The notes: generated by a model not told the origin, from the letters alone. 64,000 bases of DNA from Megamerina dolium (GCA_963854835.1 OY978526.1:66316765-66380764); one strand, 5' to 3'; positions 1 to 13,439 are shown, counted from the stretch's first letter. Numbers and translations are program-made.

Positions 1-258
1 TAAGTTGTTTAAAGTAACTTTCTACAATTTACGCACGAAAGGATGAAGCTAGCAAACTAAATCTTGATATGTAAAATTCTTCTTACCACGTAAATAACTC
101 GTGTGAAAATAAGCATAATCGGATGAAAGGTACACTTAACTCCCATACAGAATTATGATAATTAAAGGATATTTTCACATTTTGCTCTTTGCACTTTGCA
201 CTTTCCATATAAATTTATGCTTTCGTATGTATATTTTTATACTTCGTGTACGAAAATA
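1..258. repeat. Degenerate fly-type non-coding repeat (family C fragment)
   Basis: AT-rich sequence with no coding potential. It holds a 'cggatgaaa' word followed by 'cccataca' near 120-150, the reverse-oriented hallmark also found near 42.9 kb and 58.5 kb, so I read it as an old fragment of the same dispersed repeat. It ends at the target-site copy of the neighbouring RTE insertion. Confidence 0.4.
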
Positions 259-266
259 TAGAGTTA

Positions 267-2388
267 CTTACTTACTTACTTACTTATGTGGCCATAACAA
301 CCAAATATCGATTTAGGCCGAAAATAACATGCTTCGCCAGAGATCTCTGTTCTTCGCCAGCTGGCACCAGTTAGAAATTCCAAGCGCCGTCAGGTTCCCC
401 AGTACTTGGTCTTTCCACCGGAGGTTTGGTCTTCCTCTTCTGCGTCGTCCTCCAGCGGGTTCCGAATATAACACCTTCTTAGCTGGAGCGTGTTCTTCCA
501 TTCCCTCGACATGACCTAGCCAGCGCAGCCGCTGGATTTTGATGCGCTTTACTATGTCAATATTGGCATACAATAGCTCCAAAGATCTTGCGTAGGACTT
601 TTCTCTCGAAAACTCCAAGCATTCGCTCATCCGAGGTGGTAATTGTCCAAGCTTCAGCGCCATATGTTAGGAGAGGCATGATGAGAGACTTGTAGAGTGT
701 AGTTTTCGTTCTTAGAGAGAGAGCTCGACTTCTCACTTGCTTACTTAGCCCAAAGTAGCACCTGTTTGCAAGAGTGATCCTTCGTAATATCTCCAGGTTG
801 ACGTCATTACTGCTGTTAATGATGGGTCCAAGATAGACAAAGTCCCTTACTACTTCAAAAGCGTAGTTGTCAACAGTGACGTGCTGTCCAAGACGCCGGG
901 ACTCTTTGTTTGTTGACAATAGATACTTCGTCTTGCCCTCGTTCACCGTAAGACCCATCCGACGCGACTCTCTTTCCAACTGTGAGAATGCTGTACTGAC
1001 TACTCGCGTGTTCATGCCGATTATGTCAATATCGTCGGCATACGCTAACAACGTGACACTTTTGTTGAAGATAGTGCCATTATGTCGTAGATCAACATCT
1101 CTTATTATTTGCTCCATAATAAGATTGAAGAAGTTGCATGATAACGAATCACCTTGTCTGAAACCCCGTTCGGTACTAAACGGTGCGTAGAGGTCCTTCC
1201 CAATTTTCACTGCACAACGGGAGTTATGCAGTGTCATTCTACAAAGTCGAATAAGCTTTGCAGTAATACCGAATAAGACATTGTTGTGTAGAGGTAACAC
1301 CTTACCTGACTGTCGTAAACGGCTTTATAATCAACAAAGTCTTCGGGGTCTTCTCCAGGATTTGGCGCAGTGTGAAAATGGCAGTGTGTGGATAGTAGAT
1401 TTACCAGGTCTGAAGCCATGTTAATAAGGTCCAATCACGTTGCTGAGTATAGGCTTCCACCTTTCACAGAGTACGCTCGATAGAACCCTGTATGCGATGC
1501 TCAGGAGACTTCTTCCACAGTAGTTGGCGCAAATTGTGGGGTCTACTTTCTTATGTACCCGACAGAGAACACTGAGCCTCCAATCATCAGGCATGCTTTC
1601 ATCCGACCATATTCTGCTTATGAGCTGGTGCATGCAGGCGTGCAGCTCATCGCCTCCGGTCTTAAACAACTCTGCACGCAGGCCATCAGCACCTGCAGCT
1701 TTGTTGTTCTTCAGCTTAAAAATGGCCGTTTCATCGCCATTCAGTAACGTGGAGAAGTGTTCCCTCCATAGGCTCAGTACACTCTGGACATCCGTAACCA
1801 GATTCCCATTTCCATCACGACAAGAAGAGGCTCCGGGATTTAAACCTCCACTCAGACGCTTGATCTTTTCAAAGAATTTTCGAGTCTCATTCTTGTCGGT
1901 ACACATCTCTATCTCCTCACACTCGCGTCTTTCCAACTCCCTCTTCTTGCGCCTGAAAAGACGTCTCTCTGCACTCCTTTTCTCTCTGTACCGCTCCTTA
2001 ACAGCTCGTGTTGCGCCTGCTCGCAGGGTTTTTCTGTAGCGGTGTCTTTCTCTGCGGTAACGTCGCGACACTCCTGATCATACCACTCATTCCTCAGAGG
2101 CCGGTAGTAACCGATTACCTCCTCGGCAGCAGTAGTCATGGAGTGGGATATATGTGTCCACCGTGCGCATGTATCATCAAGTGGGGGAGTGTTCTGCATA
2201 AGCAGATCCGATAGTCGAGTGGAAAATGCATCTGCTGTCTCTGGTGATCGCAGCTTACTAACGTCGAGCTTTCTCTGTGTGGGATTTGCGACACATAAGT
2301 GTGTGCGCACCTTAGCTGCAACAAGGTAGTGATCCGAGTCGATGTTGGCATCACGGATCGATTTCACGTCCATCACGTCCATCCAATG
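267..2388 (-). mobile_element. RTE-type non-LTR retrotransposon, 5'-truncated, copy 1
   Basis: The minus strand encodes the end of an apurinic-type endonuclease (IDSDHYLVAAKVRT near 2330), a reverse transcriptase with the YADD box near 1040, and the typical C-terminal tail (RLRWLGHV, GRPNLRWKDQV near 400-530). The 3' end is a (TAAG)n tail at 267-287. An 8-bp target duplication TAGAGTTA lies at 259-266 and 2389-2396, so the 5' end is truncated inside the endonuclease domain. The frame is broken in several places, including a deletion near 560-580 and scrambled sequence near 1290-1440. It is very similar to the copy at 33.0-36.8 kb. The family resembles insect endonuclease-reverse transcriptases annotated as 'craniofacial development protein 2-like'. 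It is dead as an autonomous element. Confidence 0.9.
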
Positions 2389-2442
2389 TAGAGTTATCAA
2401 GGTGAAATTCAGTATATACGATTACATTTCATTCAATCCTAG

Positions 2443-2680
2443 GAAAGTTAGCATCGAGGTCTGCTTCGCGCCGCTTTTTATTGATTCATATCGATGGGTC
2501 ATTGAGGGTACACTGGTAGATTTCAGTCCTCATATACGAATAGACTCAACTACAGCAATATGCGTGGAAGAGTATTTCTTTGCCGACGGTGAAAAGAGTT
2601 CGTATACTTTTGTTAAAAATTCGTTCAAAGATCTTATTCAGCTTGTGAATGTATGGTTGCGAAATGAGTCGAAACCTTGA
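2443..2680 (+). CDS. Exon-like orphan coding segment (putative terminal exon)
   Basis: An open frame encodes ~78 residues ending at TGA 2678-2680. Codon use looks like real coding sequence and GC is higher than in the flanks. A good splice-acceptor context, a pyrimidine-rich stretch ending TCCTAG, lies at 2425-2442, so an exon could begin at 2443. The predicted end reads SFKDLIQLVNVWLRNESKP. A second open frame starts at ATG 2664 in another phase and runs to about 2828, also with protein-like composition, so one frameshift near 2660 is possible. I recognise no family. The RTE copy 1 insertion lies 47 bp upstream and may have separated this segment from the rest of its gene. It could also be a fragment of an unrecognised element. 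Confidence 0.35.
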
Positions 2681-5600
2681 TAGAGAATTTATAAAGTACG
2701 ATCAAGAGCAAAGCTTTTGTAATTCACATCACCGTCTGGTCCCATGGGATGCTTTGTGGAATTATATAAAATGCTCTGATGATGTAACTATCATTTTTGT
2801 ACTAAAATTCATATTTAAACTAATATAGCTTATATTTTTGTAAAAAATTAATTAATTTTTCCACAAATACATTCCCCGAAAATTGAGTTAATTTAAATTG
2901 TGCTCATTTAGAACATTTATAAAATTAATGAACCATCAATGCCATCACATAACAGTAGTAGTAATAGATAAATTTGAATTTTTGAATACATTTACATTTT
3001 TAGCCAACTTTTGTACTCCTCACTTTACCGCCTTTGATCCACTTCAGACAACCATCACCAACTCCGCCTTATTTTATGTAAATTTTACAACATTGAATGG
3101 AAAAAAAAATAGAAAATTTAAAAATTCAAAAAAATAAAAAATTAATAAAAACATTGAAAATATAATAAACAACCACTGAAATTGGTTGAGAATCTATTTT
3201 ATATTATACACACGAGTGTATTTGTATGACTGAGAGCATTCAACCCAAATTATCAAGTGCTTTCTACCTACTTAACGCCACATGAAGAACCAAATAACTT
3301 GAACTGAACGCATCATCTAACATCATTGGTTTAAATAAAGACTAGCCAGCCCAGCCCACCCATAATTGACAAATGTGTACGTAGGTATGTCATTTAAATA
3401 ACTATATAGCGTCATCAGCATGCAATCACAACTATGAACTACTACGTACTACAACTACTACTACTTAATAACAGAAACGTGTACATTATATCTATACGTA
3501 TACTATGTATGTACGTGGGTAGCTACCCATTGAAGTATATGCAAAAAGGATACACTCATACAATAAACCCATTGATAATCAAGTATGATAACGATGATCA
3601 TAATGTCAAGGAATTGTTTGTTTGTTGATAATAACGATGCTACTTCTGCTGCAGATGATGATGATGATATGGATAATGATAGTATAAGAGCTAAGAAATT
3701 AATTCAATGATCCAACTGAGCGTTATAATAAGTTTAGTTTTGGCAAAAATATTCCAAAGAGTTTCTCATCACGCAAATGAACATAATAGTTGCCCAAAGA
3801 TACACAAAAACAAGCATCAATAGTGGAAAGTAAGTCAAAAAGGAAACATGAATAGTTAATGAAAAGTATTGGTAAATAAAATCAGTAGATGTGGATGACA
3901 GCCCAACAAGCTATATCCTCAAATTGCGAAAACTTTAAGGACTCGATCCGTGTTCTGTAAGTTGGTTGTTTTGTAATTGAAACCTAACCCCAAACAAATG
4001 ATTAATATTAAATGATTCAGAATGAGCCATTATAGTGTAAAGTGCATAGCTGCAGGACCAAATTGGCGTTTTATAAAAAAATGTAAAATGTAATAATCCT
4101 ATTAACTTTCCTACTCAACATTTTTTTTTAATATTCATATATTTCTGATCTTCCCTTCTTAGTGAGACTTTCCTATAAAATTTACCTGAAAATCGACAAA
4201 TATCCCTTAGCCGCCTAGGAATGCTACCCAGATTACACCAGTGGCAAATGGTCAAATATTTGACATATCTACATTAATTTTTACCAAACAATATTTCTTT
4301 AAGCATACTGACTGTATATTTACTTACTGCGCTTTTCAGAGATGCTCTTACACAATATAATTTTAAAAATACCCGCAAATCGGCAAATAACACCATTGTT
4401 GCTCAGGAATCTTTCCTAGAGTAGTGAAATTAATTAACTCTCCATCTGAAACCCTTAGAGAGATTCCCCCATAAAATTGAGATCTTAAAATTAAAGGAAC
4501 ATACATTTTATATGATTTGAATTGTGAGATCCCAAAAAGATGTGGAAATATTTTATGAGCTATAGCGGACTACTTTATTCTATTATCGTTAGCGTTTGAA
4601 ATAGAGAATTATGTATATTTATAACCAAAATCCGGTATTATTTAATTGAAGTGGGTTCTGTACAATTTGATTGATTTCGAGCACTGAAAACGCGATTTAT
4701 TATATACAAAGGAAACTAGGTCGCTCTCTTGAGAATGGAAGTTGTCTTTTCTGTCAGCTTTCATTTGTGCCGATTTCGAAATTTATTTTTTTTTCGCCTT
4801 TGCAACATGCGCCTTTGACTAAAACTGCAGTTACCGACTCTTATTTACCAAACAAGTAGTTTTCAAAACTTTAACAACTGTTTGGTATCAAATTCTTCAT
4901 TATAGTGTTATATATAGTGCAGTTATATTTTCTTCCACCATCATTTATATAATTTTCGGAATTTATGTAACCGTGCTAAGAAAAAAATTGCTTCTGAAAC
5001 TACTTTTTGGTATTAAAGTCTGTCTAAATCTGGTTAAAATCTGTTTTTAACTCTTTTGACATGATGTTGTGCTTTTTTGTTATTTACATTGTTATTGTTG
5101 GAAACCATTTTTATACCAGACACTGTCCTACGATTAATTACTAAGACTTTCTGAAAACTTTCTAGTATATCGTTTGAATAAGTCTGAGGGCGATTTTTAA
5201 ATTACCGAGCATATTATTATAAAGTCCATTTCTGATATTCATTTCAAAGTCAACTATTTATATATCAATTTTAGAATTAAATAAAAACAACTTTAGAAAT
5301 GTCTTTAGTAGAAAATCTGGAATTTTAAACACCCAATATGAAGAAAAACAAAGACCACTAAAGGAAGGTGATGGAAATTTTAGTTGATTTATCACACCAG
5401 ATGAGTAGTACAATATATTCATGCGAAGACATAGTCGAGTGATTGATTTTAAGTTATCAGCCAATATATAACGATTCAGGCGAGACAAAATATGGAAGTG
5501 CTAAATATAATAATATAATAATATCACAAAATATGCATGAGAAAATGTAAACAAATATGTACAATATGTTGAGGAAGCTTATCGATTGAAAATGTTAAAA

Positions 5601-7439
5601 TTAAGTTAAAACAATGTGATTTTATAATATATTTGATTATATGTGGATCATATTTAGTAGTCTATAGTATAGAGAATAAATACTATAATAATGGAAGTGA
5701 CATTAGGGACGCGACAATTTTTTCTTTAAGAATTTATAAAACTAAATTCAATTGGATTAAAGAAACATTGATATATGTATATATCCTTTTTTCTGAGAAG
5801 AAATAGTTCTAATCCAAATTATGGTTTATCTTCCTCAACATAAAATGAATCGAGACCGAAATTTGGCTTGTGAACTAAATTTGTCGATATAATGACAAAT
5901 ATATGAAATGAGTGAGATTGTAGAACTGGAAGCGACACCTCTCGTATACCAAAAGAAAAAATATATTTCATTATTGCGATGATTAATTCATAATCTCAAT
6001 TGTTAATGTTCGTGTAATTAAACTCATTATTAAAGGCTACCATAAAAGCATTTAAAAATGTTAATTTTTTTCATTTTTGGTTGTCCTTTTCTGAGAACTG
6101 CCCATAGATATGCGTTCCAGAACCATATTCCCCTATATAATGGGTACGTCATCGAACTATGGTCAACAACATGTACTCATACTACATATTTCAACATACA
6201 CCATTTACATATATCGGATATAAATGGTTGTTCATCCGAAAACACTCATTTACAGAAAAGCTCAGAGTAGACAACAACGAGACAAGCGATTCACTTTGAT
6301 TTCAATTTACGATATTTTTTTCCTCTCCAAGTATCCTTTTGAATTTGTCACTTTTGCACTACGAGAAGCACTCTTATTGGAATAGCAACAGCGAGACACC
6401 ATGTGGTATCAATGCAAAAGTATTGGCAAAGAGTGACTTTATCCAAATTCACATTTGACTGCTTTTGAAGGTTTTTGACTTTTAACTGAGTGTAGAAAAC
6501 AAAACGAAAAAAACTGAAACTATGAACAAGTCAAGTATTATAGTAAACAAAATATGTTTTGATTTTTTTCTTTGTGGATGAATGTCCTTTAAATCACAGC
6601 ATAAAATTGTTCTCTGTACTCGTATATATGTATGTTTGTGTGAAATAATATACACGAGGTTCTCTTTTTTGTATATATTGTATTTATAGCGTGTTTTTAT
6701 TTTATATTTTCTGTTTGTTGGATTCTTAACATTGAATCGAATGTGTAAGTGATCTCAAGTATTTGATTTAAACAATTGTGGCATGAGTTCGATTACACAT
6801 GTACACATTATGTACATAGATTTGTATGTTCTACTTCTAGTATACATGTGTCATTGAAGAGGCGTTTTAGTGTAGCAACTAAGAGCGCGTGTAAACAAAT
6901 AATACAATAAGTTCAGACAGGAAAAAAAGGAATTGGCGTGCATTGTAAACATTGATAAGTTCAATGACATATGATATATTTTGAGTGAATAATAAAAAAT
7001 AAGAACGTATACATATTTCTATGTAAATCAATAGTTGTAGAATTGACTGTTTGATATATGGTGACATTGATTGTTGCATTGAAAAGATATAAAGCGAAAG
7101 GTCGCATTTTTTATATTTAAATCCTTTAAAAGTAGAATTGAGTAGAAGGACACAATTGGATGCTAAATATAAATATCAAGAGAGACGAAGTGTTGTATTG
7201 ATCAAAATATGGAAGCGCATTAAGTACAAAATTTCATATTTTATTATGGTAGTTTATTTAGAAACTCAATCTGTTAAGAAATTTTAAATTTTGAACAAGA
7301 TTTGAATATTGAACTGTGGTTGTGGTTGAATTGGTGTTTTGTCATTGGAGGCTAAGTGAGTTGAATATATGAGAGCAAGCCCATGGAAAATAATTGTCAT
7401 AAATTAAAATTTCCAATCACTAAATTCTGTAAAATTCAA
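2681..7439. other. AT-rich non-coding stretch
   Basis: No convincing coding sequence or recognisable element was found. Open frames here are short and of A/T-rich composition. Short (GAT)n and homopolymer tracts occur, for example near 3655 and 3110. The part after 2680 contains a second-phase open frame (2664-2828) described with the preceding exon-like segment. Confidence 0.5.
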
Positions 7440-8170
7440 ATTCAGCGGTGTAGTGAAAGAAATCCATTATTTAGAATAATTAGAATGATACTGTTCATGC
7501 ATTCAAATATGCATTCTTTTGTTCGATAAACCCTTTCCTCCATTGCCAAAAAAAAGTAAGTCAGTCGATTTTCACAAACTTTCACCAGAAAAATCATTCG
7601 CCAGATCCGGACTATAGGGTCCTTCCCAACCGATTCTCCAGAGCTGTTGTCGAGTAACCAGCTTGGCGTTGTTCTGAAACACAAATCTGGCCATTTTTGG
7701 GTGATGGCTTCCTTCAGGCGATCTAAATGTTAAGAACGTAGGCCCAAATTAAGAGCTTGGTCAACGGAAAGCAGCTCATAGTAGATGATCCCAATCCCAC
7801 AACACAGAAAAAGCTTCTTGACCGTCAGTCCTGGATTGGGCGCTGTTTGCACTATCTCACCGAGATTCGACCATGACTGTTTTCGCATGACGTTGTCGTA
7901 AGTAACCCATTTTGTATCAGGAGTCACCATTCGTTTCAGAAAATCCGTGGATGGAAATTCGATCCCTGAATTTGTTTGTATATTGAGTTTTCTGTTGTTG
8001 TATTCAACCTTATTCAAGTGGTTGCAAACGGTTTTCATGATTTTATTGACATTTTCGACAATTGGTATTCCACAATGTGGTGTATCGATGACATTAATAT
8101 TACCGGAAAGGAATTGATGAAACCAAGATTGTGCCGAAAAAGTAATGGAGTTGGTCATACATTTCACTGC
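7440..8170 (-). pseudogene. Degenerate mariner transposase (irritans-like)
   Basis: Read on the minus strand, pieces of a DD34D mariner transposase appear in order: PIVENVNKIM in the N-terminal half, FLKRMVT..KWVTYDN around the first catalytic Asp (the GDE motif is now PDT), NPGLTVKKLFLC, GIIYYELL, then in another frame a TRQQLW..GWE and YSPDLA block near 7600-7680. Frameshifts and lost catalytic residues make it non-functional. No terminal inverted repeats were recognised. A SINE lies about 200 bp downstream on the + map. Confidence 0.75.
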
Positions 8171-8364
8171 TATTGAGGCTATTTCTGGGAAAATATGGGG
8201 TTATTTGCGAATTTACAGCTGCTTTTAATTCCATTTGGTAGGGAAGCCTCCACAAGGAGTAAACATAGGGAGTATGTATGTTCACAAGAAATGTAGAGTA
8301 CCTCTAAATGACAGATATAGTTGAGGGAAAACATTAAGAGGAGCATTTGTACTCTTTACCCATC

Positions 8365-8706
8365 TAAGATAATTATGGCGATTCTGGAACTAATGGCCCT
8401 TTGGCCAAGTTTCTCTTTCAGCACTGTTATGAGTGTTAGGTATTAGGAGGGAATTATTTATATTAGCCGGTTTAGAACGGCAGAACCCTTGTGACATCAC
8501 TTTTTCTGAGCTTCGTTACAGAGCTCTTTGAGGAGCCTTTTCATGACAAATTGTTACTGCCAGAAGATTGCAATTACTTGGCTACAGGTGGATACAGTAA
8601 AATAAATCTTTTTAATATTAAAGTTGTGCTTCAGTCGACGATTGAACCCACGAACTATCGATCAGAAGACCAACGCACTAACCACTATGGCTGGAAGGCA
8701 CCCACA
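8365..8706 (-). mobile_element. tRNA-derived SINE, copy 1
   Basis: On the minus strand the sequence starts with a tRNA-like head. The A-box-like part is degraded (reverse complement of TAACCACTATGGCT near 8679-8692) and the B box is GGGTTCAATC (complement of 8640-8649). A unique body follows and matches the copies at 48.3, 51.8 and 52.2 kb: GTGATGTCAC near the middle, AACCGGCTAA, and 'GGCCAAAGGGCC' near the 3' end at 8395. It is diverged from the best copy at 52237-52608. Confidence 0.75.
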
Positions 8707-8964
8707 TATAATTTCTATAATTAATATTTCAAGTTTCATAATTTTTTGAAGTTAGAGACGAAATGCGACTAATCCTAATCAGCGACTCAAAATAGAACGT
8801 TCAGAAATATTTATCTCATCTGCTGGGCAATGCCTTTTCTCTTTTTCTCATATCGAGAGTGATAGACGACAGAAATTGATAGTGATAGTAATGTAATTGG
8901 ACAGACCTAATAAAACAGCAATGAGCTGTTTAGTTAATCCGCAATACTGCCGTCTGTCAGGTTA

Positions 8965-9162
8965 TTATTTTATTCGGATTAAGTGCGCCGGTAATCTGGA
9001 ATTAGCCTGCCGTCTGTCTAGGCTATTACCATGAATCCATTCGCAATAGGACGATTTCCGTGATGACAATTTCAGATAGCATGCATCTTCGATAAGCTCG
9101 CAGAAGAATTTCAAGAGCTCGGTTTGAAAAGTTTTATGAAGAAACTCTATATATTCACACAT
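8965..9162 (-). CDS. Coding-like short ORF, unidentified
   Basis: A 65-residue minus-strand frame whose first ~44 residues (FLHKTFQTELLKFFCELIED and onward) have normal amino-acid composition and GC above the surroundings. After the codons for CEWIHG the sequence becomes GTAATAG, which could be a splice donor. The following DNA holds two copies of a CTGCCGTCTGTC motif (8947 and 9009 on the + strand), so the tail of the frame is repeat sequence. I recognise no family. It may be an old exon or element fragment. Confidence 0.2.
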   Translation of the reverse strand: MCEYIEFLHKTFQTELLKFFCELIEDACYLKLSSRKSSYCEWIHGNSLDRRQANSRLPAHLIRIK

Positions 9163-11435
9163 TAATCTTTAATAAACATGATTTTAGTAAATGAACAAAT
9201 GAAACCGACTTTCGATTCGTATTAAAATTTATCAATATTTTCCCACAATCACAATTATATTGAATCGAAAGAAAATCATTTTCTATTTATTTTTTATAGT
9301 AAAGTTATGAAAATCAGTACTTAATAGTAATAGTTCGTATTTCAAAAACTATTCTAATCAAATACATATAAATCCTCCATTAATTTGAATACTACTTAAG
9401 TGCCAATTTCAAATTCGATCACCTTCAAGACCTTAACGTCTTGACAATGTAAATCTCTACTCAGAATGTACACTTATGCATTATATCGTCATAGTTCATA
9501 TACGTTTTTTATTGCCATCTAAGAACACAAAAAAATGACAACACAGAAAATAAATATGTATCAAATAAAATTACATTCAAAATCCACTTATTTTATAAAG
9601 GTTATTACATGCATATACGACGATATAACCAAATCAATTTTAGTTCCTTGATAGATGAGTATATGTACTATATATGCACTCATACATAAATATTACACAT
9701 ATCATGTAGGCTGTCCAATATATCATGTCGTCATTAGTTACATTGTACGAACACTCACTCCAATCACTATGCTTTTCTCACACTCATATCCAATAGACAG
9801 ATAGATTTGGGTTGAAATTGACAATGTTGATAACTGGCGGTTGTATAGATGATGATCATGTTAATAATGATAAGGATGATAGTAATGTTCGTTATGTGAA
9901 TGTATGGAATGTAGAAAAATGTCATAAAAAACAAGACAAGAAAATATGATTTGCGCTTGTTTAACAAGCGCCTATAATTGATTTGTCTTATATTCAAGCA
10001 ATAAATGTCCAATAGAACTGATTTTCGAGCATATAACGAGTACTATATGTACATTACGGATGTCCATTTGAGGACCTTCCGCTGATACCAAAAATTTTGA
10101 AGCGTTTCATTAGCAACAATTCAATTCAATTCAATTAAGTTTAAATTAAGAACAATTTCGAATATAGACAATTACTTATACCACTTGAAAAATATCAGCT
10201 AATTCACAGAAACACATTTTGAGAAAAATTAAGATTTCTAAGATATAGTATAGTATACCAATTTTCATAGTCATTTGGAATCAAATATTGCATTACAGTA
10301 ATATTGGACATGTTACAAGCGCTTCGGGATTGGCATCCACAATAAATATAAATGAAAGTATTAATGAATAATTGCCAATTATTTGCCGATAGCTGGGCAC
10401 AGTTTGAAAGAAACAAAAATTGTTTCTTCTATAAAATTTGTCTAGATCGCGATTCGAACTCATACGCGTTCTAACTGATCTATGACTTCATACAAAGTTG
10501 ATAATATAATGAATTCCTAATTGAATGTACATATTTATTATGCCCATTGCACACTGTTTGAGTTCCTCTTAAAGATAGTGTTGCGTGTTATAACTTATGT
10601 TTCTTGCAATTTGAATGTTGGTGGTCCTAAAGTATGAAACATTCAAGTAACCAGATGAAGACATTTTATTTTATGCATTAGTTCCAATCCAATCACCGCC
10701 ACGAAAGATCCGTGTTTGAAAATATATTTTCATCAATTATAACAATTACGATTGGTGAAATATTTATTTGAGTAAAGATTCTTAATCTCGATTTTATAAT
10801 TGTCTGTTCAGTGTTAACTTTTTATATGCGATTTTCTTTTTGTGAACTGAACGAGAATTATAGTTCGAGAATTGCCTAACAGACTATACATCTAATGAAA
10901 AACTTATTTTTACTTATTATTAAAAAGTTTTTTTCTCTCACATGATCACATATGATAAAATTATTCTAATTTATATATAACTAGAAAATAGAAAGTTTCG
11001 TGGCGATTGATGAAATTTTAGTTCTGACATTCTAGCCATAAAAAGAAAAAAAATTGTTTTTTTACAATGATTTTTCTTATTAAATAACCTCAATATAATG
11101 AGATCAGATTGCACAATATCACAATTACGTTTCAGTAGCAATTTAAGGGTTAGGTATCCATCGAAGAACGAATGGAAGAAATAGCTTTTAAGTGGATTAT
11201 GACTTACCAGCTTATACAGATGGCTTAAAAATTGACTACACACTGTGGTTACAAACATTTTCTCTCCACTCTCCGACCCAAATTATTCATTTCGTTTACC
11301 TTGTGAAGGCACGATTTTAAGTCTGAAATTTTGAGAACCGCATCAAGGATATATTTAAGTTTGTCAAAGTATATACACTGACAGCCAGTCAGGCTATAAC
11401 AAAATCTTTCCAATTCACACTATAAAATCTAAGCT
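9163..11435. other. AT-rich non-coding stretch
   Basis: Nothing convincing was seen. Open frames are short, A/T-driven and lack recognisable motifs. Confidence 0.5.
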
Positions 11436-11439
11436 GGTA

Positions 11440-11890
11440 ATAGATGAACTTAATGTCATCACTCTCAATTAAGTTCTCGGTCATAATAACGTGCAAGGAA
11501 ATGAGAAGGCAGATGAATTTGACAACTTGCAGTTTCTCTGGACATGACACTAGCTGACTACGGTGTACGTACCTCTAGAAGTTATCAAAAGAAGAAAGTA
11601 TTATTTCTCCGAATACTCACTGTAAAAGTTGTGGGAACTTGGATGAGAAAGAGACATACACTCATCCACTCCTTCTGTGAGCGCGCGGCTTGAACAATCG
11701 GATGAAAGAAGTTCCGGGAAAATACTTCCTCGAAAAACTGTCTGACTCTTCTATATTATAGTCGAGGAGATGAATCTAGTTAGATATGATGTCGTCTATT
11801 TTAGGAGGTTTTCGCAAGAATTGCGTTATTAAACCGGAATTTAATGCTAATTGTGTGACGCAGAAGGATATCTGTGGATCAGCCACTACA
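11440..11890 (+). pseudogene. Remnant of non-LTR retrotransposon RNase H / C-terminal region
   Basis: The + strand contains GNEKADEF (11495-11520), the GNEKAD motif of the RNase H domain carried by I/R1/LOA-like non-LTR elements. It is followed at ~11630-11760 by a decayed Cys-rich tail (CGNLDEKE, then GKYFLEKLSD) of the kind that follows RNase H in these elements. Stops and frameshifts are frequent. The clade cannot be fixed from so little sequence. Confidence 0.5.
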
Positions 11891-12118
11891 ACCAAATATT
11901 CAACCAACCAATCACAGTACTTCGTCATTTTAAGAATCCTATATAAAGATGGCTTCCATTAAACTTTCTTCTCCAAAATTTCCTTTATTTATCTTTATTT
12001 CTAAGAGAACTTTAAATTTATTTGGCCTTATATTGTACTTACTGCCTGTAGAGGTAATAGTATGAAATGATACGGTAGGAAATGGAAATTCAATTAATTT
12101 TTTTCTATATATAGACTA

Positions 12119-13427
12119 TACACGGTGTCCAATAAGTTTTAATAAATATGTTTTCCGTTAATTTTAAATAACAGAAAGTAGGCGTATGTTTTTATTTTGA
12201 TATATATGAAATCCCGTTAGATTTCTGAGCAGCGTGTCATAGAATTCATTTCATTTCAGCTGTAGTTGAGTTAAATAAAAACGATGAAGAACGTGCGCGA
12301 AGTAATTATTAATCAATTTTTGCGAGGCATAAAGCCATATGCAATTTTCAAATCATTGAAACAAGGTGGAATCAAGTGCGATTTTGTTTATAAGACCATA
12401 AAACGATTTAAGGAAACTGGGTCTACTGAAAATCGACCGAAAAGTGGCCGTCCACGCACTGCCCGGACGAAGAGCAATATCAAAATTGTAAGAGAGCAAA
12501 TTCGACGAAAAAGGTGCCGCTCCGTGAGAAAAATAGCTGCCTCTTTAAAAATAAGCAAGTCATCTGCTCATTTGCTTTTAAAAAAAGATGTTGGACTTAA
12601 GCCGTACAAAAAACAAAAAATTCACGGCGTTTCCATTTCTTCAAAGGACAAGAGAGCTGAAAGAGTCAGCAGTATTCAGGCTTGGCACGGTGGCGACGAG
12701 TTCGTATTTTCTGATGAAAAACTTTTCGTGTTGCAGCAATCGCATAATGCACAGGACGACCGAGTATGGGCTGTTTCATTGGAGGATGTTCCTGAATCAG
12801 AATTATTTGTCCCCAGATATCAAAGTGCTCTCTCGATCATGGTTTGGGGCGGATTTTGCAAGAGGGGTAAATTGCCGCTTGTTTTTATTGAAAAAGGGGT
12901 CAAAGTAAATGCTGTGTACTACAAAGAGCACGTTTTGAAGTCAGTAGTCCTCCCTGCTTGCAAACACTTGTTTGGTGACGACTACTATTGTTTTCAACAA
13001 GACGGAGCGCCATCACATACTGCAAAAATTTGTCAAGACTGATGCGAAGAGAATTTGGCTGATTTTTTGAGGAAGGATGAGTGGCCACCAAGCAGCCCTG
13101 ATCTTAATCCTATGGATTTCTTCGCATGGGGATATATAACAGCAAAGCTCAACGACTATAAAATAAGAAATTTGGGGCAGCTACGTAAAACTTTACAAAA
13201 GATATGGGAGGAAATGCCCATGAATCATGTACGTGCCGCATGCGACTCTTTTGAAAAGAGATTGGGCTTAGTAAAAAAAGCAAAGGGGGGGGTAATAAAT
13301 AAAAACCTTTTATAATTTTTCAAAATGTATAAGACAACTCATTTGGATAAAATTTTTCCATTCATTTCGTCAACTTGCCTTAATATAGCGAAAAACATTT
13401 TTATTAAAACTTATTGGACACCGTGTA
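12119..13427 (+). mobile_element. Mariner-superfamily transposon, DD37D (maT-type), complete ends
   Basis: An element of ~1.31 kb with near-perfect terminal inverted repeats. The left end reads TACACGGTGTCCAATAAGTT at 12119 and the right end is its complement ending at 13427. TA duplications flank it (12117-12118 and 13428-13429). It carries one transposase frame (12284-13315). Its right end lies only about 12 bp from the start of the R repeat at 13440. With intact ends and one lesion it is among the youngest DNA transposons in the window. Confidence 0.88.
12284..13315 (+). pseudogene. maT-like transposase with one in-frame stop
   Basis: A single reading frame of 344 codons carries one internal TGA at 13040-13042 (codon 253). 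The frame is otherwise open on both sides, so this is a nonsense change and not a frameshift. The N-terminus is an HTH region followed by the linker SGRPRTARTK (~54-63). Catalytic signatures are FSDEKLF (D144), FQQDGAPSHT (D240) and SPDLNPMDFF (third Asp at codon 278). The 37-codon gap between the second and third Asp gives the DD37D spacing of the maT group. The stop separates the second and third catalytic residues, so the copy cannot make a full catalytic domain without readthrough. Confidence 0.85.
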
Positions 13428-13439
13428 TAGACATTTATT

